Assembly: GCF_001042475.2 (NCBI RefSeq) | Contig: NZ_LECW02000004.1 | Span: forward strand, 434,001 to 498,000 | Source: Bacillus glycinifermentans | GTDB lineage: Bacteria; Bacillota; Bacilli; Bacillales; Bacillaceae | DNA length: 64,000 nt | Reading direction: 5' to 3' | Shown: in pieces, positions 26,693 to 35,434 of the stretch | Position numbering within the stretch: the stretch's first letter is position 1 | Layout of the letters: every line of letters begins with the position of its first letter | Translations under genes and position numbers: made by a program | The notes under the pieces: generated by a model | The model's input: the letters and a program-made list of their open reading frames with translations, nothing else | Told to the model about the DNA's origin: nothing | The model's database searches: none

Positions 26693-27181
26693 CTATTTTG
26701 CGACGTTTCTCAAAATCTGCATAAAGTCTTCGCTGGGATCTGAAGGGAGCTGCCTCAATTCCAGCTTCACCCCCAATTCGTTCAGTTGTTCAAACGCCTC
26801 TATATCTTGTTCTGTCACGCTGACTGATTTTGTGATCTGCCTGCGGTTATGCTCGAAACGCATGCCGCCGACATTTACCGTTGTAATAGGGACCCCTGCT
26901 TCAATCAGGGATACAATATCGCCCGGTTTTTCAAATAGCAGCATCGCTGTTGTCTCCTCATACCGCGGACTGTGAAACGCTTTTGCCATTTTTGAAATAG
27001 AAACGGCGCTCGCTTTAACATTTGAAGGGGCAACAGAAAGAATCAGCGTTTTTCTCATGTCATCTGCCGCCACATCATCTGAGACAACGATGATGCGGTC
27101 AGCCGCATGGATTTTAATCCATCTGGTCAGCACCTGGCCGTGAATAAAGCGGTCATCAATCCTTGCTAATACAATGTTCAT
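26693..27181 (-). CDS. levE: Fructose PTS component IIB, LevE
   Basis: A 162-residue cytoplasmic EIIB of the mannose family; the phosphorylated histidine is His14 in IDDRFIHGQVLTRW. It takes phosphate from LevD and passes it to the sugar, and in B. subtilis also phosphorylates LevR to inactivate it when fructose is absent. The ATG at 27181 overlaps the levD stop (TGATG); a GTG one codon earlier is the alternative start. Confidence 0.95.
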   Translation of the reverse strand: MNIVLARIDDRFIHGQVLTRWIKIHAADRIIVVSDDVAADDMRKTLILSVAPSNVKASAVSISKMAKAFHSPRYEETTAMLLFEKPGDIVSLIEAGVPITTVNVGGMRFEHNRRQITKSVSVTEQDIEAFEQLNELGVKLELRQLPSDPSEDFMQILRNVAK

Positions 27182-27612
27182 CACAATTCATCCTCTCTTT
27201 CGATTCTTTTCGCATTTTCTAAATGTTCGCTGCACACCTGGAAGCTTTCCTGACTCATTGTTTTCAGCCTGTTCAGCAGTTCTTTAAGCGGTATATGCCC
27301 CCTTAGGCTCAATACCTCCAGAAGTATCGGCAGGTTCACTCCGGCCGCCATATCCATTCTTTGATCCTTCACGATGTAAGGAGCAGCCGCGTTGTATGGC
27401 GTTCCGCCAAATATATCCACTAAAAACAGCACCTCATGTTCCTTTGGAATGCGCTTTAGCGTCTGCTGATATTTTTTCTGCAATGTTTGGATGCCTTCTC
27501 CTTTCAAAAACGGCACCGCCGTCAGATGGTCTTCTTCGCCGAAAATCATGTTTGACGACTCTTTCAGTGCTATGGGAAAATCTCCATGACCGCTGATAAT
27601 AACTGAAATCAT
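27181..27612 (-). CDS. levD: Fructose PTS component IIA, LevD
   Basis: A 143-residue EIIA of the mannose family. The phosphorylation site is His9 in SVIISGHGDFPIAL, and FLVDIFGGTPYNAA is the conserved core. It accepts phosphate from HPr-P. First gene of the operon, with AAAGGAG upstream and a SigL promoter 40 bases before the start. Confidence 0.95.
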   Translation of the reverse strand: MISVIISGHGDFPIALKESSNMIFGEEDHLTAVPFLKGEGIQTLQKKYQQTLKRIPKEHEVLFLVDIFGGTPYNAAAPYIVKDQRMDMAAGVNLPILLEVLSLRGHIPLKELLNRLKTMSQESFQVCSEHLENAKRIEREDEL

Positions 27613-27651
27613 TGATGTTTGCTCCTTTCTTTTGGCGTTCGCTCTTTAATG

Positions 27652-27669
27652 ATGCAAGTATCGTGCCAA
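27652..27669 (-). promoter_or_regulatory. SigL (sigma-54) promoter of levDEFG-sacC
   Basis: The minus strand reads TTGGCACGATACTTGCAT, a perfect -24/-12 element. LevR, encoded just upstream, is the sigma-54 activator. Confidence 0.95.
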
Positions 27670-27678
27670 CACAAATTT

Positions 27679-27692
27679 ATTAAGCGTTTTCA
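27679..27692 (-). promoter_or_regulatory. Weak cre candidate at the lev promoter
   Basis: ATTAAGCGTTTTCA has two mismatches to the cre consensus but lies just upstream of the SigL promoter. CcpA control of lev is known in B. subtilis. Confidence 0.4.
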
Positions 27693-27701
27693 ATGAATCT
27701 C

Positions 27702-27735
27702 TTTTTTGTTTTTGAAACACATTCAAAACAAAAAA
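27702..27735 (-). promoter_or_regulatory. Putative LevR upstream activating sequence
   Basis: An imperfect inverted repeat, TTTTTTGTTTTTGAA and TTCAAAACAAAAAA around ACACA, lies 33 bases upstream of the SigL promoter where an enhancer site for LevR would be expected. Confidence 0.5.
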
Positions 27736-27737
27736 TA

Positions 27738-27774
27738 AACCTGTATTAAAATGCAGGTCCATTTAATACAGGTT
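27738..27774 (-). terminator. Terminator of levR
   Basis: AACCTGTATTAAA and TTTAATACAGGTT form a 13-bp stem, followed on the minus strand by TATTTTTTG. It insulates levR from the lev promoter. Confidence 0.8.
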
Positions 27775-27792
27775 CAAGTAAAAAAACAGCTT

Positions 27793-30600
27793 TTAAAACA
27801 TCTGGCCATGCAGCTCTTCGGCAAAGATGGCGGCTATAAATAATTTTTCATCTTCGCTGATTGCAAGCCCAAGCTTCTGTTCATAAGGCTTTAACGTCCG
27901 CTCTGTTATGTGGTAGACCTTTTTCAGCTGATCGTCAATTGCATCCTCTTCTGAAAAAGCAATCGGATGATCTTTAATCACCCTTTCGAAAGCAAAAGCG
28001 GTGTGCATAATGACTTTGATCATCACCGCATTGTTTAGCATGATGCCTAATTCATCTTGAATCGTTTGCAGCCACTCTAATAAAATGTCAATAATATGAT
28101 AGGGATTTAAGAAAACGAGATATTTTTTCAAACTATCCTCGCAAAGCTCCCGTACCATGATGTTTGTACCGGCCAGTCCATCACCCGGAGGGACGGTGCC
28201 TTTTGTAATCGCCTGGTGGATCATCCGCTCGCCCTCCCCTTCTATTAACACTTCCAGAGATACATGGGGAGCATTGATCTTCGGATTTTTCGTTCCCACT
28301 GTGGCAAGGATCTCATACTCTTTTTCGATTTCTTTTATGCTGTTTGCTAATTTAATAGACGAAACGGTCAGGATTTTGATCGGGTCGTCAGCGGCCTGAT
28401 TGACGATTGTTGTTAAGATCTCTTCGAGTTTTTTTGCCGTTCCGCTCCCGGTCGTACAAATGGAGACCAACGCCTTCTGTTTGCCGGGCGACTGAGGTGT
28501 GCGGCCCCACAGCTCGGTAAAATCCTTTGTAACCGATTCATATATGGCATGCAAATTTAAATTCAGATAATTAACCTTTCTGACGGCATCGAGCACCATT
28601 GATGTCGTGACATTGCTGATCGTTTTAATATTGATGCCCGTTTTTTCTTCGAGCTTCGTTCCCAGCATCGCAAGCGATCCCATGTCGACAAGCATCAATA
28701 CTCCTTCTCCTTCATCCACTTGTTTAATTTTCGCTTCCAGGCGCTCCATGATTTGCGACGGGGAAACTGAAAGAGGCATGTCGACCGCCGCAATCGGAGT
28801 GCTGCCTAAAAGTTCAATCGCTACGTCCACCATGGAGCTTGCCATGCTGTTTCCGTGCGCGGCGACGACAATCCCCACTCTTTTGTTCGCCTCCAACGAT
28901 TTGATCGACTGAATCAGCATCGTTAAATAGATCACTTCTATTTCCGGAACGACGACTCTACAATACTCTTGAATTTTATCTTTAAATATCAGTGCAACTT
29001 GATATTCCTTCACATAGGTATCGCGGATTTCGTCAGTCTCCTGTGCATTTAAGACATCAGTTTGCTTGCCCCGCTTTAAAAATGCATCAATATGCATGCT
29101 CAAAAAATAGATGAATTTGCGGTCAAATTTGCAATTCAGCTCATGTTCGGCAACTTCTTTCAGCTCTTTCGTAAGGCGAATCACTTCATCGTCGGCAAAT
29201 TTCAGTAAGTTGTAGTTTTGAAACGTTCGCTGATGAAAAAAACTTCTGACATGCAAATGAAGGTCAGTCAAAATATATTGATTAATTTCTTTTTTTGATA
29301 AGCCTTCTTTGTTTAAAATGTTGACCTTTTCCTCAATCAAATCATACAAATTAAATGAAAGATCATCATCGATTTTGGTTGTTTCGTCTTCCACAATCGG
29401 CGATATGATGGTGGTGATATTTACATATTCGGAAATCATTTTGCTTCTCTCGATATTTTTGCTGCTTGAAATCCAGTCCTGTTTGATGTCATCAGGCAGA
29501 TCCCGTACGGTCAGTTCGACAACATCATCCCTGTCAAGATGATGCAAAAAACCGTGAGCACAAACGAGCTGCACATTTGATTTCAGCTGCCCGACATTCC
29601 CGAATGTGGCGGAATGAATAAGGGCATTATATACATCGATGTGCACATTCAGATTTTTCTTGATCCGTTCCGCTTCTTTTCCCAATAAAAACGTTGTCAG
29701 CTCAACTCTTTCTTTAAGAGACCGTTCTTCAAGCGAAGGGATATGTATGGTCATCGGAATTCTTCGCAAAAATGTTTTCAACAATGCAGAACCCGGGTTT
29801 TCTGTCGTAGCGCAAATAAACAATACTTTCGATGTACGCCTGTGCTCCGTTTCGCCAAGCCTGTTATAAGCGCCGCTGTCAATAAAATAAAACAGCATTT
29901 CCTGACCCTCGGGAGGAAGGCGGTGAATTTCATCCATAAACAGAATGCCTCCGTCGGCCTGTTCGACTAAACCGGCTTTGTCTTCGTCAGCGCCTGTAAA
30001 CGATCCTTTTTTATGCCCGAATAATTGAGAGAGCAATAATTGAGGATTGTTATAGTAATCCGCACAGTTAAATGTAATAAAAGGAGAACCGGGTTTGAGA
30101 ATGTCAGAGTAAATCGCAAATTGATAAATCCGGTTCGCAAAAAGGGATTTGCCGGAACCTGTCGGCCCTAAAAGCAGCATATGCAGACCGTGCGGAGGAT
30201 AAAAGACGGCTGCTTTCGCCTGGGAGATCGCTTTCTTTAAGCTGCCTTTTGCTCCGATCATCAATTCCAAAGGATTGGTGGAAATTTTCCGGGGTACCCT
30301 TTTTTGATTGCCGGAACACTGATGAAGTTCGTCTACTTCCATCTTTTCTGTATTCCATTTCATGTTGAATGTTCTTTCAACGACTTCCACCGGAACGTAA
30401 CGGACGGGGAACGTCTTCACCTTTATCGCTTTTTTAGAGCGGACGAGGTTGTTTAATTCAAAGCTGACGTTGGAACGCTCCATTTTCAATTGTTCAGCGA
30501 TTTCCTTCGCCGAATTTCCTTGGATTTTTAAAAGCTGATTTAAGGTAACTTCACGAAAATTATGTAACAATCGGCGGTAAATTTTATCAATTCTTTTCAT
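27793..30600 (-). CDS. levR: LevR, PRD-containing sigma-54 transcription activator
   Basis: A 935-residue activator of the lev operon. Order of domains: N-terminal winged helix (about 1-70); AAA+ NifA/NtrC-like ATPase with Walker A GPTGSGKS (145-152), sigma-54 loop GSFTGA (199-204) and Walker B ILFMDEIH; PRD1 (about 410-540); EIIA-Man-like domain with VVAAHGNSMASSM; EIIB-Gat-like domain with VSICTTGSGTA; and PRD2 with IMHTAFAFER. HPr-P stimulates and LevE-P inhibits it via PRD histidines. The layout is collinear with B. subtilis LevR. The start at MKRIDKIY follows AAAGGATG; a second possible ATG lies 9 bases upstream. Confidence 0.95.
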   Translation of the reverse strand: MKRIDKIYRRLLHNFREVTLNQLLKIQGNSAKEIAEQLKMERSNVSFELNNLVRSKKAIKVKTFPVRYVPVEVVERTFNMKWNTEKMEVDELHQCSGNQKRVPRKISTNPLELMIGAKGSLKKAISQAKAAVFYPPHGLHMLLLGPTGSGKSLFANRIYQFAIYSDILKPGSPFITFNCADYYNNPQLLLSQLFGHKKGSFTGADEDKAGLVEQADGGILFMDEIHRLPPEGQEMLFYFIDSGAYNRLGETEHRRTSKVLFICATTENPGSALLKTFLRRIPMTIHIPSLEERSLKERVELTTFLLGKEAERIKKNLNVHIDVYNALIHSATFGNVGQLKSNVQLVCAHGFLHHLDRDDVVELTVRDLPDDIKQDWISSSKNIERSKMISEYVNITTIISPIVEDETTKIDDDLSFNLYDLIEEKVNILNKEGLSKKEINQYILTDLHLHVRSFFHQRTFQNYNLLKFADDEVIRLTKELKEVAEHELNCKFDRKFIYFLSMHIDAFLKRGKQTDVLNAQETDEIRDTYVKEYQVALIFKDKIQEYCRVVVPEIEVIYLTMLIQSIKSLEANKRVGIVVAAHGNSMASSMVDVAIELLGSTPIAAVDMPLSVSPSQIMERLEAKIKQVDEGEGVLMLVDMGSLAMLGTKLEEKTGINIKTISNVTTSMVLDAVRKVNYLNLNLHAIYESVTKDFTELWGRTPQSPGKQKALVSICTTGSGTAKKLEEILTTIVNQAADDPIKILTVSSIKLANSIKEIEKEYEILATVGTKNPKINAPHVSLEVLIEGEGERMIHQAITKGTVPPGDGLAGTNIMVRELCEDSLKKYLVFLNPYHIIDILLEWLQTIQDELGIMLNNAVMIKVIMHTAFAFERVIKDHPIAFSEEDAIDDQLKKVYHITERTLKPYEQKLGLAISEDEKLFIAAIFAEELHGQMF

Positions 30601-31628
30601 GGCTGTCATCCTTTGTCCCCTTTAGATAAACCGATCACGATTCAAACTAGTCATCAATAGCCACATCCGTCTTCATTCTCATTTTCTCCTGCTCGCTGCG
30701 TTTCATTTTAAAACCTTCTTGCTTAGCAACAGAAAGCGAAAAATGCTCTTAAAATTGTATGAAAACGCTCAGAATTGTTTCCAACAGTCTATGCTGATTG
30801 CACTTCAACCGACTGAACCCTATCTAAAAAAACACTCCGGATCACAGCTTTTATCAGACTAAAATGCCCAGCGACATCTCTCCTCATCCAAGTCTGCTTC
30901 ACGCAAAAAGGTCTTTTGCAGATTGACAAACTGTTCACTCATGCTTTTGTATTCATTTGAAAGTCCTCATTTTCCAATATTAGTGTTTTTTGTTTCATAT
31001 ATATTCATTTATATACCCCTTCTAAAGTAACAACCTGTAAATAGTGTACCACCTTCGCTAATATATTGGTGAAAAATCCTGATATCAATGAAAAATAGAT
31101 TAGGATAACACATGATGCCGTTCACAATTCCTGACTGCATCAGAAGATAACAGACGTTGCTTAGCAACAAAATCAGCTTCCTCGATGTCCTTCGAAGGCG
31201 TCAGCCGCCGTCAGAAAACAAGCGGTTACCGTCGGCCGCTTTGGCCTTGCTGGTAAAGAAAAAACATAGCTGATTTAATTGCCGGGCGGATGATGTGCAT
31301 GTTTTGAAGGTGAGCCTTTCTTCCCCCGCCCACTGCTGATTAAATACCATCCTCATGGGCGGTATTCGCGTCTCTAGGCCCTACACGGGCGCATTTTCTT
31401 CGATTTTGTCAATTTCACACATTTCACCGTGAAAGCTCAATCTCTTTTAGATCCCCATCAACAGAGTTCAGCATTCTAATAACATAGATAACCGGGAAAC
31501 AGCACGCACCATTCAAAAAAACACCTGACAGCAAAGTAAATGGCTCATCAAAATTCCGAAGCCACTTCCTGTTTATCAGGAATATGCATAACTATTCTTT
31601 TAACAGCTGCTCGTTCCTGATAACAAAA
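30601..31628. other. 1-kb gene-poor region between levR and the ATP-grasp cluster
   Basis: No intact gene. On the minus strand around 30950-30860 a short frame reads MSEQFVNLQKTFLREADLDE and ends soon after; it may be a gene relic. The rest (31080-31450) has no frame, hairpin or motif that could be recognised on either strand. The region separates a conserved core operon from an AT-rich accessory cluster and looks degenerate. Confidence 0.4.
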
Positions 31629-31656
31629 GAGGCCGAATGATAAAATTCGGCCCCTT
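31629..31656 (-). terminator. Terminator of the ATP-grasp/MFS operon
   Basis: GGCCGAAT/ATTCGGCC stem with CTCTTTTGTT on the minus strand, about 50 bases after the MFS stop. Confidence 0.8.
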
Positions 31657-31702
31657 CATCGTCTTGCCTATTCGTTTATGATGAAGAGATTTGCCATACG
31701 GG

Positions 31703-32962
31703 TTACATTGTAACTTTATCCTCAATAATTTTATTGCTGATCGTTTGGGCCTCTTCATCACTAATGTTTTTAAAACTTGAAAGGTAAAAGGGGATTACGG
31801 CTATAATGCTTAATATCGCAGTGATGGTGTATAAATTCCCGACCGTGATCATTGATACTAAAATCCCCGCCACAAATCCCGAAAATGGAAAGGCTGATCT
31901 TACTAACATTTGATTAAATCCATTGACCCTTCCAAGCAATTCTTGAGGAACTATCTTCTGTCTAAAAGTTCTATTGGTAATGTTATATGCTACAACCGCT
32001 GCATTTTGGATGGCAAAACCGATCATGAGGATCATGAGATTAGTGAAAAGCCCCATGATTAAGATGCCTATTCCGCAAAACACTTGGCTAATCAGCATTA
32101 ATCTGACAGATGTAAATTTATTCAATAATCTAGAAACGATAATCAACGCAATAAATTCAGCCAAACCTCCGGCAACATATATGTAGTTTAACTCTAAAGC
32201 ACCGAGCCCGAGATCGTTTCTAATTAAATAAACCAGCATGGAAACTAATACTCCATTGCCGATGTTTCCAATTAAAGCAATAATGGTAATATAAAAAAGC
32301 GGCTTATGATAATAAACATAGATTAAGCCTTGATAAAACTCTGACTTTAAGCCTTCTTTCTTCTTTAATAAATTTTTATTAAGATGGCTTAACGAAGATT
32401 TAAACGGAATGATAATAAACAAAGTAATGAAAAAGCTAAAAGCGATTACTAAAAATAGATAATTGATTCCAATAGACTTTATTAAAAAAGCGGCTATTGA
32501 GGCGCCGATAATCACCGTCAATGTATCTGAAAACTGGAACAATGAGTTTGCTTTTACCAGTTCTTCCTTTTTAAAAATAACAGGAATGGCAGTATTATAA
32601 ACGACCCAATAACAAGCTCCGGCTCCGCAGATCGTAAAACCCAACAAAAACAGCACCCATATTGGTGGAACCGATGTGATAAGGAATGCTGCAATAGTAA
32701 GCAACCCTGTAAATTGAATCGCCAAAGTAATCATTAAAATTTTATAGTAACTAAATTTATCTGCTATAACTCCTGAAATCGGCGATATAAGGATAAAGGG
32801 GATTGTTTCAATGAGAAACATGACCCCCATATAAAATGAGGAATGGGTAAGCTCGTAAATCAACCACGGCATTGCGACAAGATATACTTTATCAGCTATT
32901 TTAGGTATAAACGTCCCTAAAACAAACAGTGTAAATCTACTAATCAAAAACTCTTTATTCAT
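31703..32962 (-). CDS. MFS exporter of the ATP-grasp cluster
   Basis: A 419-residue major-facilitator protein (MFS_3/EntS-like layout) with 12 predicted helices. The A-motif-like loop between helices 2 and 3 reads SGVIADKFSYYKILMITLAI, and GRVNGFNQMLVRSAFP lies in the second half. It has no solute-binding or sugar-transporter signature. It is the last gene of a tight four-gene operon (one base after the ATP-grasp gene), so export of the product made by the two ligases, as BacE does for bacilysin, is the natural inference. It is AT-rich like the rest of the cluster. Confidence 0.85.
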   Translation of the reverse strand: MNKEFLISRFTLFVLGTFIPKIADKVYLVAMPWLIYELTHSSFYMGVMFLIETIPFILISPISGVIADKFSYYKILMITLAIQFTGLLTIAAFLITSVPPIWVLFLLGFTICGAGACYWVVYNTAIPVIFKKEELVKANSLFQFSDTLTVIIGASIAAFLIKSIGINYLFLVIAFSFFITLFIIIPFKSSLSHLNKNLLKKKEGLKSEFYQGLIYVYYHKPLFYITIIALIGNIGNGVLVSMLVYLIRNDLGLGALELNYIYVAGGLAEFIALIIVSRLLNKFTSVRLMLISQVFCGIGILIMGLFTNLMILMIGFAIQNAAVVAYNITNRTFRQKIVPQELLGRVNGFNQMLVRSAFPFSGFVAGILVSMITVGNLYTITAILSIIAVIPFYLSSFKNISDEEAQTISNKIIEDKVTM

Positions 32963-32963
32963 C

Positions 32964-34154
32964 TTAGCTCTTTACATATACCTTTAATGTATTTTCAATA
33001 TATTGCTTCATTGCCGTTAATTTGTCTGGCGAATAAGCTGTAAAAACAGTATATCCATGTCTGGTTAAAGAATCTTTTACCGGTTTAATTTCGTTTCCCG
33101 GCTCTAAATAAAGCTCTGCTTCCACAATGTTAGGATGTTTTTGCAAATCCTTCAGCCCGCTAATTCCGGTGACAATCCCTTCTTGAAAGAGGTTGAAATG
33201 AATGCCTGAATATTGCAGTAAAGCAGGATTGAATTGAGTTTCCATTCCTTTTAAACTTTTTAACGTTTCATAGAAAACATCGACACCGAAGCTCAGCTTC
33301 ATCAGCTCAGTTATTTTATCCCCGCCTGGCCTTGTATGAGTCTCTATTACTTTAGGGCCGTCTGCTGTTATTTTAATTTCTGTATGAGCAGGACCTATTT
33401 CATGTTCGATCGCATGTAACACCTTCAGTGTTAAATCTTTCACATCGTTTGCTGTGTTCTGTTGAAGTGAAACAGCCGGAAAGAAATGACCGGTTTCTAT
33501 AAATGAAGGCTCTCCTGTCGTGAATTTTTCAGTGATCCCTATGATATGATGAGTGCCGTTAAAAGAAATCGATTCAACACTGTACTCCGCACCGTTTAAG
33601 TATTCCTCAACGATGACTTCCATTTTTTCTTCATCTTGCAAATATTCTTGCTTGAATAATCGATCAAGTTCTGAAGAAGTATTGATCTTGAAAACACCTG
33701 AACTTGCAGTGCCGGCAACCGGCTTTATGATACATGGCAAACCGATCCTGCCAACGGCTTCCTTAAGATCTGCTGTGCTGTGGGATACGGCGTACCGAAC
33801 GAGCGATATCCCCCTCTCATTAAGCAGCTTTCTCATCTTCCCCTTGTCTTTGGAGAGCTCTACAGGTTTCAGAGGGTTTCCTAAAATATTCAGCTTTTCT
33901 TTTATTAAAGCGGCAGGGAGAACTCCCTTTTCTCCAAATGCAAACACAGCTTGAAAGGGTTTCATTTTATGAATGGAAGCTGCCAGATGCACGACTTCGT
34001 CATGGTTTTCCCAATCCACAACATGAGTCTCGTCTGCTATTTCCAAAGTTTCTTTTAATAATCTGTGTTTATTTTCAAACAAAACGACTTCATAATCTAA
34101 TTTTTTCGCAGCCTCAACGATATTGTGCCTCGCCGCAATAAGCAGGATTCTCAT
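32964..34154 (-). CDS. ATP-grasp carboxylate-amine ligase 2
   Basis: A 396-residue ATP-grasp enzyme. Nucleotide-binding lysine K144 lies in CIIKPVAGTASSGVF, the ATP-clamp acids are in VIVEEYLNGAEYSVES (E183/E184), and the metal-binding acids are E259 (GPAHTEIK) and E271 (VIETHTRPGGD). The E-x-N position reads E-x-H, as in several L-amino-acid ligases where it varies. Such proteins join an acyl phosphate to an amine, often forming di- or tripeptides (BacD, RizA, DdaF types). It lies 4 bases after ligase 1 and 1 base before the exporter. Substrates cannot be read from sequence. Confidence 0.85.
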   Translation of the reverse strand: MRILLIAARHNIVEAAKKLDYEVVLFENKHRLLKETLEIADETHVVDWENHDEVVHLAASIHKMKPFQAVFAFGEKGVLPAALIKEKLNILGNPLKPVELSKDKGKMRKLLNERGISLVRYAVSHSTADLKEAVGRIGLPCIIKPVAGTASSGVFKINTSSELDRLFKQEYLQDEEKMEVIVEEYLNGAEYSVESISFNGTHHIIGITEKFTTGEPSFIETGHFFPAVSLQQNTANDVKDLTLKVLHAIEHEIGPAHTEIKITADGPKVIETHTRPGGDKITELMKLSFGVDVFYETLKSLKGMETQFNPALLQYSGIHFNLFQEGIVTGISGLKDLQKHPNIVEAELYLEPGNEIKPVKDSLTRHGYTVFTAYSPDKLTAMKQYIENTLKVYVKS

Positions 34155-34158
34155 GTTA

Positions 34159-35415
34159 TCACCCCTCTTTCACTGTAAAACGGATTGTATCTTTAGCTTT
34201 AAATAAAGCATCCTCCAACTCTTTATAATCATCGGATTGGCCGATGAATACGCCGTAATAAGCTGAAAAATCTTCCGGCGGGATATTTACTTTATCCCCC
34301 ACTTGTTTGGCGGGGATAAACTTTTTAATACAGTCGATTTCAAGAGCCTGTACGACGCCCTCAATCCTCTTGATATAGCCTTTTTCTTCAGGCAGAAGAA
34401 TGATCATCCCTGCATATCTTTTATAATCTCTTAATTTTTCAAAATTCACCTGTTCGCCGATGGCCATTTTGATCACTTCTTCCATAAAAGCGTGGTCTGT
34501 GGCCATCTTAATCAAATGCGATGCAATAAAGCCGCCTCCGGGACGGGCAGCACATTCTATCATTCTTACTCCGTACGATGTTACTCTGCACTCCAGATGG
34601 AAGGCGCTATTGTTCAGCCCCAATGACTTTACGGCTTGTTCAGCCTTCTCCTCGATTTCTTTAATCGTCTCCTCTGATTTGGAAGAAGGAAACTCTGCAA
34701 AATACTCCATAGAGTATTGTGGAGTGATATGTTTATCAATGACTCCCGCAATGTAAACTTTTCCGTCCTGAACCAGACCGTCTACGGTCACCTCCGGTCC
34801 GTCCAAATACTCCTCCGCTATGTATTCATTCGGAAAATATGAATATATTTTATCTTTATCCGGGGATGTATAATCGGTCATACGCTGATATGCATCCTCC
34901 AGATCATCCTCAGATTCAATCAGCAAGATTGATTTGCTGCCCGAAGCCCCGACCGGCTTGAATATCAGCGGAAATGTCAGCTTCTCTGCAGCGCTTTTCA
35001 AATCTTCAAGAGATGTAACCCGATTAAATTTCGGGGAGAGACCGGGTACAGATTCCCACGATTTTCTCATGAGATATTTGCTTCTCGCGTTTTTAGCTGC
35101 AGCCGCACTGGGGCCAGGCAGCCCCAGTTTATTTGCTATATAAGAAACGAGCTCTACATCCTTGTCAGACCATGTCAGCACACCCGAAATCGGGTGTTTT
35201 TCCTGATACTTCAAAACATCTTTCAGCGCTGTTTCCTTGCAGTAAGTGTTCGACATTAAGATGTCATCGACCAATGAAAGATCTATATCAGGTTTTTTAT
35301 CAGTCAATAACGCGACTCTCAGTCCCATTTTTCTGGCTTGTTTAAGCGGTTCAACTCTTTCAACTGGATGTGATCTTAGATTGATGTATAATATTGTTTT
35401 ATTTTTATTATTCAT
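34159..35415 (-). CDS. ATP-grasp carboxylate-amine ligase 1
   Basis: A 418-residue ATP-grasp enzyme clearly different from its neighbour. K153 lies in LIFKPVGASGSKS, the clamp in YIAEEYLDGPEVTVDG, and metal acids E275 (FHLECRV) and E287 (MIECAARPGGGF). The N-terminal Rossmann-like part (ILYINLRSHPVERVEPLKQA) and a C-terminal lid follow the carbamoyl-phosphate-synthase-like L-amino-acid ligase layout. It starts 19 bases after the 581-residue gene's stop, without a strong separate promoter. Two ligases in one operon suggest two successive amide bonds or a ligase plus an activating enzyme. Confidence 0.85.
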   Translation of the reverse strand: MNNKNKTILYINLRSHPVERVEPLKQARKMGLRVALLTDKKPDIDLSLVDDILMSNTYCKETALKDVLKYQEKHPISGVLTWSDKDVELVSYIANKLGLPGPSAAAAKNARSKYLMRKSWESVPGLSPKFNRVTSLEDLKSAAEKLTFPLIFKPVGASGSKSILLIESEDDLEDAYQRMTDYTSPDKDKIYSYFPNEYIAEEYLDGPEVTVDGLVQDGKVYIAGVIDKHITPQYSMEYFAEFPSSKSEETIKEIEEKAEQAVKSLGLNNSAFHLECRVTSYGVRMIECAARPGGGFIASHLIKMATDHAFMEEVIKMAIGEQVNFEKLRDYKRYAGMIILLPEEKGYIKRIEGVVQALEIDCIKKFIPAKQVGDKVNIPPEDFSAYYGVFIGQSDDYKELEDALFKAKDTIRFTVKEG

Positions 35416-35434
35416 AAAATTTTAACCCCTTTGA

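Noticed and set aside
30601-31700. Possible prophage or IS scar beside the ATP-grasp cluster
   Set aside because: No integrase, transposase, direct repeats or tRNA found by eye.
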